Positions 1 to 7,819 of a DNA stretch of 59,903 nucleotides are shown here, one piece after another (the stretch's first letter is position 1; each line of letters opens with the position of its first letter). The stretch is from CAZZNQ01 sp964655775 (GTDB taxonomy: Bacteria; Planctomycetota; Brocadiia; SM23-32), in contig CAZZNQ010000015.1 of assembly GCA_964655775.1 (NCBI GenBank), positions 1 through 59,903 on the forward strand, given 5' to 3'. The position numbers and the translations under genes were made by a program. The notes under the pieces are model-generated. The model was not told where the DNA came from, ran no database searches, and saw only the letters and a program-made list of their open reading frames with translations.

Positions 1-1314
1 GTCGGTCCCTGTGTAGGCATCGGTGATCTTCGGCACGGCGGGGGGCACACCGGTGATGTCGCCGGCCGAGGCGGGGTTCGGGTCGTACGGGGTCGCGAAA
101 CCGAATGCGTAGCCGTCCTCCGCAAGAAGCGATATTCGGCCTTCCGCCACGTTCGCCGTGACGTGGTCCACGCCGGTGTTGAAGGCGTCGCGCAGTTGGG
201 TCAGGAAGTCGTCTGCGGGAAGGGTGGTGTCCAGTGTCAGTTCGTGCTGCGTTACTTCTCCGGTGGTCGTGTTCTCGACGTTGACGACCAGAGTTTCCGC
301 CGTGCCCGACTCGACTCCGTAGCCCAGTTCCGAGAGGGACAGGTCGCTGAGAAGCGCGTTGGCTCCTTCCAGGTAGGTGAAGCGACCGCCGAGACCCAGC
401 GACGTCGTGTGTACCGAATTGAATGCTTCCCGGAGCGCGTTCGCGATGCTGTCGAATGCTTCGAGGTACTCCGGCAGCAGGTCGTTGGCGGAATTCAGGA
501 TGCCGGCCAGCTTGCCCTCGTCAATGTCCATCTGCTGTCCGATGCCGCCGGCGCGGGAGACAATGATGCGGTCGTCCTCGCCGGTAACTGCGAGGTCGTA
601 GGACAGGGCCTCGCTGACGAGAAGTACGCCGCTGCAGCTCACGTTCACAACGCCGTACTCGTCCTGATGGGCGGTGACGTCCAGCAGCGCGGCGAGCTCG
701 CTGATGTACTGGTCCCGGGTGTCCTTCAGGCCCGGTGCGGAGACGCCGCCGGTCTCCACGCCTTTGATCCGACGGTTGAGATCGGCGATGTTTGCCGAGA
801 GGGTGTTGATCTGTTCCACCGTCGACTCTGCGCCGGTCAGGTAGTTGCTGCGCATTGCGTCGACTTCGTCGGCCAGACGGTTGAAGGTCTCGCACACGGA
901 AAGCGCATCCTGGACAACCTGTTCGCGCAGGGCCATGCTGGTCGGGTCGGCGGCGAGGCGTCCGATGCCGTCGAAGAGCGAGCCCAGACGGGCCTGCAGT
1001 CCGGTGTCCGAAGGTTCGTTCAGCATGGTCTCAAGCTGCCCGAACGCGGCCAGCTCTTCACGCAAACGCTCCTGAATCTGGACGTGAGTAAGGAGGGAAC
1101 GCTCCAGCAACTCGTCCCGTACGCGTGTCACGTCGACCACGGTGCTTCCCTGGCCGATGCGCACGCCGCTCACGGTCGGGCCAGGTATACCGTGGACCGT
1201 GGCGCTCTTGGCGTGGTAGCCTTCGGTACCGGCGTTCGCGATATTGTCGCCCGCCACGTCAATAAGTTGCGCGGCGGTTCTGAGCGCGTTCACGCCGATG
1301 TCGAACAGACCCAT
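1..1314 (-). CDS. flgK: flagellar hook-associated protein 1 FlgK (3' part off window)
   Basis: FlgK forms the first junction ring between hook and filament outside the cell. The visible 438 codons start with MGLFDIGVNALRTA, the usual FlgK/rod-hook N-terminus, followed by the rod/hook-family motif DNIANAGTEGYHAK. A long helical part with LTGAESTVEQIN and LNRRIKGVE follows, as in FlgK D1. The ATG at 1314 has a strong AGGAGG seven bases upstream, inside the end of flgN. The stop lies left of base 1, so the C-terminal D0/D1 region is not seen. It is the last visible gene of the flgF-flgK block; flgL would be expected next but is outside the window. Confidence 0.93.
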   Translation of the reverse strand, partial: MGLFDIGVNALRTAAQLIDVAGDNIANAGTEGYHAKSATVHGIPGPTVSGVRIGQGSTVVDVTRVRDELLERSLLTHVQIQERLREELAAFGQLETMLNEPSDTGLQARLGSLFDGIGRLAADPTSMALREQVVQDALSVCETFNRLADEVDAMRSNYLTGAESTVEQINTLSANIADLNRRIKGVETGGVSAPGLKDTRDQYISELAALLDVTAHQDEYGVVNVSCSGVLLVSEALSYDLAVTGEDDRIIVSRAGGIGQQMDIDEGKLAGILNSANDLLPEYLEAFDSIANALREAFNSVHTTSLGLGGRFTYLEGANALLSDLSLSELGYGVESGTAETLVVNVENTTTGEVTQHELTLDTTLPADDFLTQLRDAFNTGVDHVTANVAEGRISLLAEDGYAFGFATPYDPNPASAGDITGVPPAVPKITDAYTGTD

Positions 1315-1323
1315 GCCGTCCTC

Positions 1324-1833
1324 CTAAACGGTCTGTCGAAAGGTTGTCGGGCTGGCGCCATTGTCCGCGACACCACCGGCGGAGTAGGTGGCCCCGGCCC
1401 CGAGGGCGCCGGTCAGTGCCTCCAGCAGCCTCTCGTTGAAGTCCATGGCCTGCTCCACCAGTCGGCAGAGCGCCGTCGATGCGCTCCTGACCTGCTCCAC
1501 TGCCGTCACCAGCCTCTCCCGACGATCACTCAGTTCAAGCGACTCCGGCCCGTCCAGGACCTCGACGAGTCTGCCGAGCGTAACGTCGCCCGGCGGCAGA
1601 CCCAGATCGGCGCCCATGCTGCCGCGCAGTTCGTCGAGTTCGCGGCGCAGGCAGGCATCCTCGGCCCCGAGCTCGGCCTGCTGCAGGAGCAGCTCCTCCA
1701 GGCCGGCAGCGTCGTTGCGCCGCATGCAGTCCACCATCTTGCGCAGCGAATCGGCCTTTTGACGCAGGTGGTCTATCTGCGCGTCCAGCACCTGCACCAG
1801 CTCATCCGTCCTGTTGGTCTGCCGGGTTTCCAT
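1324..1833 (-). CDS. flgN: FlgN-family export chaperone for hook-associated proteins
   Basis: A 169-residue, almost wholly helical protein with heptad-like Leu spacing and no signal peptide, directly before flgK. FlgN chaperones FlgK and FlgL in the cytoplasm and delivers them to the export gate. Family assignment rests on size, helical pattern (for example LRKMVDCMRRNDAAGLEELL near residues 30-50) and position. The start overlaps the end of flgJ by 32 bases and lacks a good ribosome site, so an internal start is possible. The C-terminal 25 residues are Gly/Ala/Thr-rich and probably disordered. Confidence 0.75.
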   Translation of the reverse strand: METRQTNRTDELVQVLDAQIDHLRQKADSLRKMVDCMRRNDAAGLEELLLQQAELGAEDACLRRELDELRGSMGADLGLPPGDVTLGRLVEVLDGPESLELSDRRERLVTAVEQVRSASTALCRLVEQAMDFNERLLEALTGALGAGATYSAGGVADNGASPTTFRQTV

Positions 1834-2158
1834 GTCGAGCTAAGCTCTGCTTGATGTAGCCGGCAAGCGGGTCGCCTGCCTGGCCGGCGATGGCCTGGGG
1901 CATGAACATGCCGAAGAATCCCTGCACGCCGCTGGAGAGCGCTGTCTCCTCGTCTTCCGAATCCTCCACTGTCTTCTGCATCTGTTGGACCAGTGCGGAG
2001 TAGAACACGGATGCGAAGTCCCTCGAAACCTTGTCCAGGGTCTGCGGGGAGCCGCCGTTCAGCCCCGCCCGCATGCCCTCGGCGAGCTTGCGGGCCCTTT
2101 CGGCGGAGGCAGATTCCAGCGCCGCCGGCAGCGGGTCACATGATTCGGAGTTCAGCAT
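1802..2158 (-). CDS. flgJ: FlgJ-type rod-binding protein, rod-binding domain only
   Basis: 118 residues matching the N-terminal rod-binding domain of FlgJ: SRDFASVFYSALVQQMQKTV followed by a Gly-Phe-rich segment (GVQGFFGMFMPQ) and a C-terminal helix. The muramidase domain found fused in gamma-proteobacterial FlgJ is absent; single-domain FlgJ is common in other phyla, where a separate hydrolase opens the peptidoglycan. It overlaps flgI by 23 bases and flgN by 32 bases, consistent with translational coupling. Confidence 0.82.
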   Translation of the reverse strand: MLNSESCDPLPAALESASAERARKLAEGMRAGLNGGSPQTLDKVSRDFASVFYSALVQQMQKTVEDSEDEETALSSGVQGFFGMFMPQAIAGQAGDPLAGYIKQSLARHGNPADQQDG

Positions 2159-3302
2159 GAAGCGCGCCTGCCTCCTTCATCGCCTGGAATATCGAAATGA
2201 TGTCGCGGGGGCTGGCCCCGAGCAGGTTCATGGCACGCGCAACGTCGCTGACGGTGGTGCCCTGCCGCAGGACCGTGATGCTGCCGCCCTGCTCCTCGCG
2301 CAGGGGCTGCTCGATGATGCTGATGGCGGTTCGGTCCACGGTCTCGGTGGTGCCGCTGGAGGCGAACGCCTCGGGCTGCGAAACCTGGGGCAGCTCCTGC
2401 GTGATGACGGTGAGGTTGCCGTGCGAGACAGCCACGGCGCTGATGCCGACTTGCTCGCCGGCGACGACGGTGCCGGTCTTCTCGTTGATGACGACGACGG
2501 CCCGCGCATCCGGCTGCACGCTGAGGCCCTGGAGTTCGCCGATGTAGCGCATCACCTCGTTGCCAACGGCCCACCGCGGCAACTGCACCCGCACGGAGCC
2601 GGCGTCCACTACCTCCGCCTTGCAGATCGTCTGGGCGTCGATCGCTTCCGCCATGCGCGAGGCGGTTGTGAAGTCGGGGGTTCGCAGGCAGAGCGTGATC
2701 GCGCGGTCACGGATGAACGTTGTGGGCACTTCCCGCTCGACGTTGGCGCCGTTCGGAATCCGGCCGACTGTCGGATGGCCCTGCTGGGCGGAGGCGGCGG
2801 CGCCGCTGAAAGCAAATCCCCCTACGCTGATGGGGCCTTGGGCGACGGCGTAGACCTGCCCGTCGGCGCCGGCCAGCGGCGTCAGAAGAAGCGTACCCCC
2901 CCGGAGGCTTGAGCTTTCGTCGAAGCTGCTGACGGTAACGTCGATGGTGGCGCCGGCGCGGACGAACGGCGGAAGCTCGGCGGTCACGATGACGGCGGCC
3001 AAGTTGTCGGCCGCCACGTCTTCCAGGCCGCGACCGACGCGCATCCGTTCCAGCATGTTGCGGGCGATATCGCTGGTGAACTCGCTGCCGTCGCCGGTGC
3101 CGGCCAGCCCCACCACCAGGCCGAAGCCGTAGAGCTGGTTGGAACGTATGCCCTGGACGGTGCTGATGTCCTTGATGCGGGCCGCCCTTGCCGCGGGGGC
3201 CGTCACCAGCAGCACCAGCAGAACCACGGCCGCCAGTGTCGCCACGGTCCGGCCCGGCTTCCGGGCTTCGGCGGCGATAGGTTGTGTGATTCGATAGTTC
3301 AC
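2136..3302 (-). CDS. flgI: flagellar P-ring protein FlgI
   Basis: 388 residues, near the family length. A basic N-terminus and hydrophobic core (VATLAAVVLLVLLVTAP, then ARAA) form a Sec signal. The mature part begins with the conserved ARIKDISTVQGIRSNQLYGF and GLVVGLAGTGDG motifs and ends with FQAMKEAGALHAEL, both typical of FlgI. FlgI polymerises around the rod at the peptidoglycan layer with help from FlgA. Its presence with FlgH shows a Gram-negative envelope. It lies 11 bases after flgH. Confidence 0.96.
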   Translation of the reverse strand: MNYRITQPIAAEARKPGRTVATLAAVVLLVLLVTAPAARAARIKDISTVQGIRSNQLYGFGLVVGLAGTGDGSEFTSDIARNMLERMRVGRGLEDVAADNLAAVIVTAELPPFVRAGATIDVTVSSFDESSSLRGGTLLLTPLAGADGQVYAVAQGPISVGGFAFSGAAASAQQGHPTVGRIPNGANVEREVPTTFIRDRAITLCLRTPDFTTASRMAEAIDAQTICKAEVVDAGSVRVQLPRWAVGNEVMRYIGELQGLSVQPDARAVVVINEKTGTVVAGEQVGISAVAVSHGNLTVITQELPQVSQPEAFASSGTTETVDRTAISIIEQPLREEQGGSITVLRQGTTVSDVARAMNLLGASPRDIISIFQAMKEAGALHAELRIM

Positions 3303-3313
3303 TCTTGCACCTC

Positions 3314-3943
3314 TTAGAACGGCCAGAGCAGGTTCACGATCTTGCTCAGCCAGCCTTCTCTCAGGTAATCGCCGGCCGGGCCGGTCGTCTCGTAGTAGAC
3401 CTTTAGGTGTGCTACGCGCGTGGAAGAGACCGTGTTGGAGCCGGACACGTCCTCCGGCTTGACGATGCCGGTGAGGATCGTGAGTGTGGATTCCCCGGCG
3501 ATGTGGCGCTCGCTGCGCCCCGCTACCACCATGTTGCCGTTGGGCAGCCTGTCGACGACCGTCACCGTCACGCTGTCGGCGAACTCGCGCGTCCCGTTGT
3601 ACTCGTGCGACCCGCCGAAGGTGCGGGTGGACTCCTGCTTGCTGTCCTCCGGGGGCCAGGTCAGCCCCCCGAGCGGCGTCGATATGCCGATGCTGCCCGT
3701 CTGCGCGGTCGTCTTCTCGGAGTCGCGCTCTCCCTCGACGTTGAACGAGCTCTGGTCCTGCACGAGCACGGTCAGGCTGTCGCCTTCGTTCGCGGCCAGG
3801 TTATCCTGGAACAGGAACGCGGCGGTACGGTCACGGCGCGCCCAGATGGAGTCGGCGGCGGCCGCGATACAGAACACCAGGGCCAGGCCGACGGCCAGTT
3901 GGAGGGCGCGGGATGCGATGCTCCATGGTCTGCTATCTCTCAT
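3314..3943 (-). CDS. flgH: flagellar L-ring protein FlgH
   Basis: 209 residues with an N-terminal hydrophobic segment, then the FlgH core: SIWARRDR, FLFQDNLAANEGDSLTVLV, and VAGRSERHIAGESTLTILTGIVKPEDV. FlgH is normally an outer-membrane lipoprotein. Here the only early Cys (residue 25) is preceded by Leu-Val-Phe, so Phe sits at -1 where Gly/Ala/Ser is expected; lipidation is doubtful. It overlaps the end of flgA by 11 bases. The C-terminal LSKIVNLLWPF is aromatic, as in other family members. Confidence 0.94.
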   Translation of the reverse strand: MRDSRPWSIASRALQLAVGLALVFCIAAAADSIWARRDRTAAFLFQDNLAANEGDSLTVLVQDQSSFNVEGERDSEKTTAQTGSIGISTPLGGLTWPPEDSKQESTRTFGGSHEYNGTREFADSVTVTVVDRLPNGNMVVAGRSERHIAGESTLTILTGIVKPEDVSGSNTVSSTRVAHLKVYYETTGPAGDYLREGWLSKIVNLLWPF

Positions 3944-4934
3944 CGGTCATGCCTCCGAGGAAGACGGAGATGATGCCGCCGTCGCCGGCCACGCCCACCA
4001 CTTCCCTCCCGGTGGTGAGGTTCGCCGCCCGCGCGATTTCGCCGCGTCGGGCGCGACAAAGGGACTTGCCGTAGGTGCTGATGCGAAGCCCGGGGGTTTC
4101 GACCACGAGGAAGACGCGCTGCCCGGGCTCGATCACGACAGGCGGCTCCGGCTCCTCGATGAGCCGGCGGGTTATGACCTGCCCCGCCTGCACCGGCTGT
4201 GTGGCGATGCGGCCGAACACGTCCTGTGTCGAACGCGGGCATCCCCCGCGCACGGATGTGACGTCGCGCCGGGCGGTCGTCACGTTGCCCGGCCCGAGCC
4301 GATCCCCGACGCCGATCTTCCGCGTAGCGACCGGCACGTCGGCATAGACGCGCACGTTGAAGTTCAGCGTCACCCTTTTCAGCCGCACGCCGTTGCGGAC
4401 AATGTCCACGTCCACGCGCGTGCGGTCGGCCGGCGGCCCGCTGCCGGAGACACTGGGCACCAGTTCCAGGTCACCCTCGTCCGCCGCGATGAGCACGGGG
4501 GACGGTTCGCGGGTCAGCTCGATGCGCGGCTTCGGCCCGTCCTCGGGGAAGAGCGACTCCAGGTGGGTGCGCGCCCGGTCGACCAGTCTCTCGGGAGAAA
4601 CCGCCGTCGTCTCCAACTCGACCACGCACACCGGCGAACCGCTGAAGGCCAACTCGTCGAGTTGGACGCCCTCCGACACCATGCGCGCCTTTACCAGCAC
4701 GCGGCTTATCTCGCGCAGGCGACCGGGCCAGGGCGGGTTCCCGAGAACGATCCCTCCGGCGGCTTCGGCGCCCGTGCCGCGCAGATCGGCCACGTCCGCG
4801 ACCCGTACCACGTCACCGCGCACGACGGCTCGCTCGCGCAACGCAACAGTCCCGCCGGGCTTCGTATCAGCTCCCGCGCCGGATGCCAGCGCGAGCAGAA
4901 CCGTCACCGCCGCTGTCGTCCATATTCCGCGCAT
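3933..4934 (-). CDS. flgA: P-ring assembly chaperone FlgA
   Basis: 333 residues with a cleavable Sec signal (TAAVTVLLALASGAGAD). The C-terminal third carries the SAF-like FlgA domain: VATRKIGVGDRLGPGNV, IATQPVQAGQVITRRLI, and GQRVFLVVETPGLRISTYGKS. FlgA is the periplasmic chaperone for FlgI. It is longer than the about 220-residue enteric FlgA because of an N-terminal region of about 150 residues, as in several non-enteric bacteria. Its order (flgG-flgA-flgH-flgI) is a common one outside enterics. Confidence 0.92.
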   Translation of the reverse strand: MRGIWTTAAVTVLLALASGAGADTKPGGTVALRERAVVRGDVVRVADVADLRGTGAEAAGGIVLGNPPWPGRLREISRVLVKARMVSEGVQLDELAFSGSPVCVVELETTAVSPERLVDRARTHLESLFPEDGPKPRIELTREPSPVLIAADEGDLELVPSVSGSGPPADRTRVDVDIVRNGVRLKRVTLNFNVRVYADVPVATRKIGVGDRLGPGNVTTARRDVTSVRGGCPRSTQDVFGRIATQPVQAGQVITRRLIEEPEPPVVIEPGQRVFLVVETPGLRISTYGKSLCRARRGEIARAANLTTGREVVGVAGDGGIISVFLGGMTDER

Positions 4935-4935
4935 A

Positions 4936-5718
4936 TCAGCCCACCAGGAAGTTGGTTGCCTGCAGGACGCGATCGCCGGCCTTCACCACCTTCGAGTTCA
5001 GCTCGTAGGTGCGCTGCGCCACGATCAGGTCCACCAGTTCGGTCACGACGTCCACGTTGGACATCTCCAGGTATCCCTGCTTGATCTCGCCCAGCCCGTT
5101 CAGGCCCGGGGTGCCCGTCGTCGGCGCCCCGGAGGCGATTGTCTCGGCGTATAGGTTCCCGCCTTCGCTGGAGAGGCCGGCGGGATTCGCAAAGGTAACG
5201 AGTTGGATGTTGCCGATCACCGAGGGCCCGCTGCCGGGTGTGGTCGCCGCCACGGTGCCGTCGCTGCCCACGGACACCTCCAGGGCATCGCTGGGGATGT
5301 TGATTCCCGGACTCAGGGGATAGCCCTGGGAGTTGACCAGCGTGCCGTCGGCGCTCATGCGGAAGTTGCCGTCGCGCGTGTATTTGACCTCGCCGCTGGG
5401 CGTATCCACCTGGAAGAACCCCGGACCGGTTATGGCCAGATCCAGTTCGCCGGCGGTGTTCTCGATGACGCCGGTGGTGAAGATCTTCAGTGAGGAGATG
5501 GGGAACACGCCGCTGCCGACTTCCAGGCCGGTCGGCGCCTGCGTCGCCTCGGTCTCGCCTCCGCCGGGATTCTGCATCGTCACGTACAGCAGGTCGCCAA
5601 AGTCCACCTGGGACTTCTTGAAGCCGGTGGTGTTGGCGTTCGCCAGGTTGTTCGCGATGGTATCGATGCGGATGGTCTGGGCGTCCATGCCCGTTGCAGC
5701 CGTGTACATCGCCTTCAT
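4936..5718 (-). CDS. flgG: distal rod protein FlgG
   Basis: 260 residues, the standard FlgG length. It starts MKAMYTAATGMDAQ and has the rod signature IANNLANANTTGFKK. The C-terminus has GYLEMSNVDVVTELVDLIVAQRTYELNSK, the diagnostic FlgG ending. FlgG builds the distal rod that passes through the P and L rings. It sits 15 bases after flgF and 1 base before flgA. Confidence 0.97.
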   Translation of the reverse strand: MKAMYTAATGMDAQTIRIDTIANNLANANTTGFKKSQVDFGDLLYVTMQNPGGGETEATQAPTGLEVGSGVFPISSLKIFTTGVIENTAGELDLAITGPGFFQVDTPSGEVKYTRDGNFRMSADGTLVNSQGYPLSPGINIPSDALEVSVGSDGTVAATTPGSGPSVIGNIQLVTFANPAGLSSEGGNLYAETIASGAPTTGTPGLNGLGEIKQGYLEMSNVDVVTELVDLIVAQRTYELNSKVVKAGDRVLQATNFLVG

Positions 5719-5733
5719 AGCGTCTACTCTCCT

Positions 5734-6462
5734 TTATGCGGCCGACTGGATAAGCTGCTGCTGGACGGAGTCCCAGCGCTTCATGAGACGCGAGCCGATC
5801 TCGTAGTGGCGCATCACCTTCACAAGGTCGACCAGCTCGGCCATGGTGTTGACGTTGGATTCCTCGACGGCTCCCTGCAACACGCGACTGTCTGCGGCGC
5901 GCCGGGCGCTGTCGCCGTCGTTACGGTAGAGGCCGCTGCCCTCCGGCACCAGGCTGCGGGGATCGGGTATGTCCACCAGCTCAAGCGTGCCCAGGCTCTG
6001 GCCGTCGGCGACCACTTCCCCGTTCGGGCCGATGGCTATCTGCGCCGCGCCGTCGGGAATGCGGATGCTGCCGCTGGAGCCGGCGAACGGATTGCCGGCG
6101 GAGTCGGTCAGCTCGCCGTCCGCATTCACCTGAAGGCGGCCGCGCCGGGTGTATCTCTCCCCCGCCAGGGTGTCGACCACCAGGAAACCACGGCCCTGGA
6201 TGGCCACGTCCAGAGGCCTGCCGGTCGTGCGGACGGGCCCCTGTGAGGTGTCGATCTGCTTGTACGCGAGCTCCGGCAAGTGGATCTGAGGTTCGTTGGT
6301 GCTGTCGGAAGAGCCCATGGCCTGGTTCAGCGCCGACTGGAACTTGCCCTGCATCTTCTTGTAGCCGGGGGTGCTGGCGTTGGCCAGATTGCTGGCAATG
6401 ATGTCGAGCTGCTCGGTGAGCCCGTTCATCTGATTGCCGGTCAGGTAGGAGATGCTGTCCAT
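5734..6462 (-). CDS. flgF: proximal rod protein FlgF
   Basis: 242 residues of the rod/hook family: MDSISYLTGNQMNGL, then the signature IASNLANASTPGYKK, and the C-terminal EESNVNTMAELVDLVKVMRHYE. Position directly before flgG and length support FlgF rather than a second FlgG. It is the first gene after the sigma-54 promoter at 6511-6526; GAGGGAC lies upstream of its ATG. Confidence 0.92.
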   Translation of the reverse strand: MDSISYLTGNQMNGLTEQLDIIASNLANASTPGYKKMQGKFQSALNQAMGSSDSTNEPQIHLPELAYKQIDTSQGPVRTTGRPLDVAIQGRGFLVVDTLAGERYTRRGRLQVNADGELTDSAGNPFAGSSGSIRIPDGAAQIAIGPNGEVVADGQSLGTLELVDIPDPRSLVPEGSGLYRNDGDSARRAADSRVLQGAVEESNVNTMAELVDLVKVMRHYEIGSRLMKRWDSVQQQLIQSAA

Positions 6463-6510
6463 GTTTGTGTCCCTCGTGCTAGGGGAACCGAAGCTCTACG
6501 CGGAAGGTTT

Positions 6511-6526
6511 TGCAAAGCGTGTGCCA
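6511..6526 (-). promoter_or_regulatory. sigma-54 promoter for flgF-flgG-flgA-flgH-flgI-flgJ-flgN-flgK
   Basis: Minus strand reads TGGCAC-N5-TTGCA, a perfect -24/-12 element. The -12 GC lies 50 bases before the flgF start. The NtrC-type activators at 32260 and 42122 are the likely partners. Confidence 0.88.
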
Positions 6527-6611
6527 GTGCCCCGAGTGGGTGCCGCCGGGAACGGATGCTAGCGCGAGAGCGGCTCAGACGGGATCGGCTGGGCCGGACG
6601 GCCGCCGCGCC

Positions 6612-6639
6612 CCGGAGGCGCACCGACTGCGCCCTCCGG
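6612..6639 (-). terminator. GC-rich hairpin between pilZ and the flgF promoter
   Basis: An 11-bp inverted repeat (CCGGAGGCGCA against TGCGCC-C-TCCGG, one bulged base) with a 5-base loop, downstream of the pilZ stop. No U-run follows, so it is a terminator-like hairpin rather than a certain intrinsic terminator. A second, shorter GC hairpin (GGCCC/GGGCC) lies at 6695-6710, right after the pilZ stop. Confidence 0.45.
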
Positions 6640-6721
6640 TGAAGGGGGGAACATCTTTCCGGCATACGGCAACGTATTCCGTGGTTTCGGCCCCGGCCCA
6701 GCGCCGGGCCTCCGGGTGGAT

Positions 6722-7774
6722 TCAGTTACCCTTTCGGCTTCGCTCTATCGCGTGCACCAGCCGCTGAAGGTGCGCACGGTCATCGTCGTTAAGATCGCCG
6801 AACTCCACATGGTAGCGGCACTCGTCGCCGTCCGTCTCCGTGGTGCTGACGACGACGGCCGGCAGGTCGCGTTCCTTAAGGGGGTCACCGTTTCCGCCGG
6901 CTATTCTCTGAGGTTCAACCCGCACCAGCAGGCCTTCCCCGGACTTGTAGTAGCACGGAGCCAGGAATGCCATGCCTCCGGCACTCATGTCCACCAGTTT
7001 ACCTTCCCGGCGGACGTCGCCGGTCTCCCAGGTCGCCCGGAACGAAACCTTACCCCCAACATCAACGCGATGGTATTCGCGGGATCCACCGACGGAGACC
7101 TCCATACTGTGTTCGAGAAGACAGGAAGATCCGGTCGAGCGAACCACGCGCGTTCGGGCGACGTAGGAGCGGGTCCGCTCGTAGAAGGTCACCTCCACCC
7201 GAGAACCCGTTTTCAGGTCCAGCGGCGGATCCAGGTCGTTCACCTCCAGCAGATCATCGCGCGGGCCTCCCACCTTGCCCCGGGAAACGGTCCCCTTGGT
7301 CTGAATGCGGACCTTCCGCCCCGTGCCCATCTGGCGCGTGCTCACGCACCGCAGGCCGACCGTGTTCTCCAGCGCCAGCTTACGGCGCAGTGAACCCACC
7401 TTGTGGGCCTCCCGGCGCATCTCTGCCTCGCCGGCGCGAGAGGATCGCACGGAGTGCAGATGGTTGTGGACGGCCCTTTCGAAGATGTCTGCTCTTTCCG
7501 CAATCTGCATCGGCGCAAGAAGGACTTCTTTGCGAGCCATGTTTTTCAGCAGTCCGGATTCGGCCTGTGTCAACTTCCATCCGGAGAGGCGGGCGGCGAA
7601 ATCGCGCCAGTTGTTCAGGGCTTTGCGGCGGCGGCGCATGTGCATGACCAACAAGTGAATCAGCGCGACCAGCGCCACCGCGCTCCCGAACAACACTGCC
7701 AGCAGCGCATGCCCGCCCCTCGGCGGGGTCTGCAGCGACTCGTGAATGCTTCTCAGAGCGCTGGGTCCGTCCAT
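6722..7774 (-). CDS. membrane-anchored PilZ-domain c-di-GMP receptor
   Basis: 350 residues. A hydrophobic segment near residues 22-45 (LLAVLFGSAVALVALIHLLV) is followed by a basic stretch MRRRRK, giving one membrane anchor with the rest in the cytoplasm. A middle region resembles the YcgR/FlgZ N-terminal beta domain. The C-terminal PilZ domain has both c-di-GMP motifs: REYHR (RxxxR) and DMSAGG (D/NxSxxG), about 30 residues apart. As last gene of the fliK-flgD-flgE block it is likely a flagellar brake or motor modulator. YcgR itself is soluble, so membrane anchoring is a difference. Confidence 0.85.
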   Translation of the reverse strand: MDGPSALRSIHESLQTPPRGGHALLAVLFGSAVALVALIHLLVMHMRRRRKALNNWRDFAARLSGWKLTQAESGLLKNMARKEVLLAPMQIAERADIFERAVHNHLHSVRSSRAGEAEMRREAHKVGSLRRKLALENTVGLRCVSTRQMGTGRKVRIQTKGTVSRGKVGGPRDDLLEVNDLDPPLDLKTGSRVEVTFYERTRSYVARTRVVRSTGSSCLLEHSMEVSVGGSREYHRVDVGGKVSFRATWETGDVRREGKLVDMSAGGMAFLAPCYYKSGEGLLVRVEPQRIAGGNGDPLKERDLPAVVVSTTETDGDECRYHVEFGDLNDDDRAHLQRLVHAIERSRKGN

Positions 7775-7819
7775 CTGCTCAGTCTCCAGACCGAATCAGG
7801 CTGCCGGCCGTCCGCAGCA

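Noticed and set aside
163..1854. Long plus-strand open frame opposite flgK and flgN
   Set aside because: High-GC antisense shadow. The minus strand encodes clear FlgK and FlgN with good starts; the plus frame has no recognisable domain.
3420..5084. Plus-strand open frame of over 500 codons opposite flgH and flgA
   Set aside because: Shadow of flgH/flgA; composition is Arg/Ala/Pro/His-rich with no domain.
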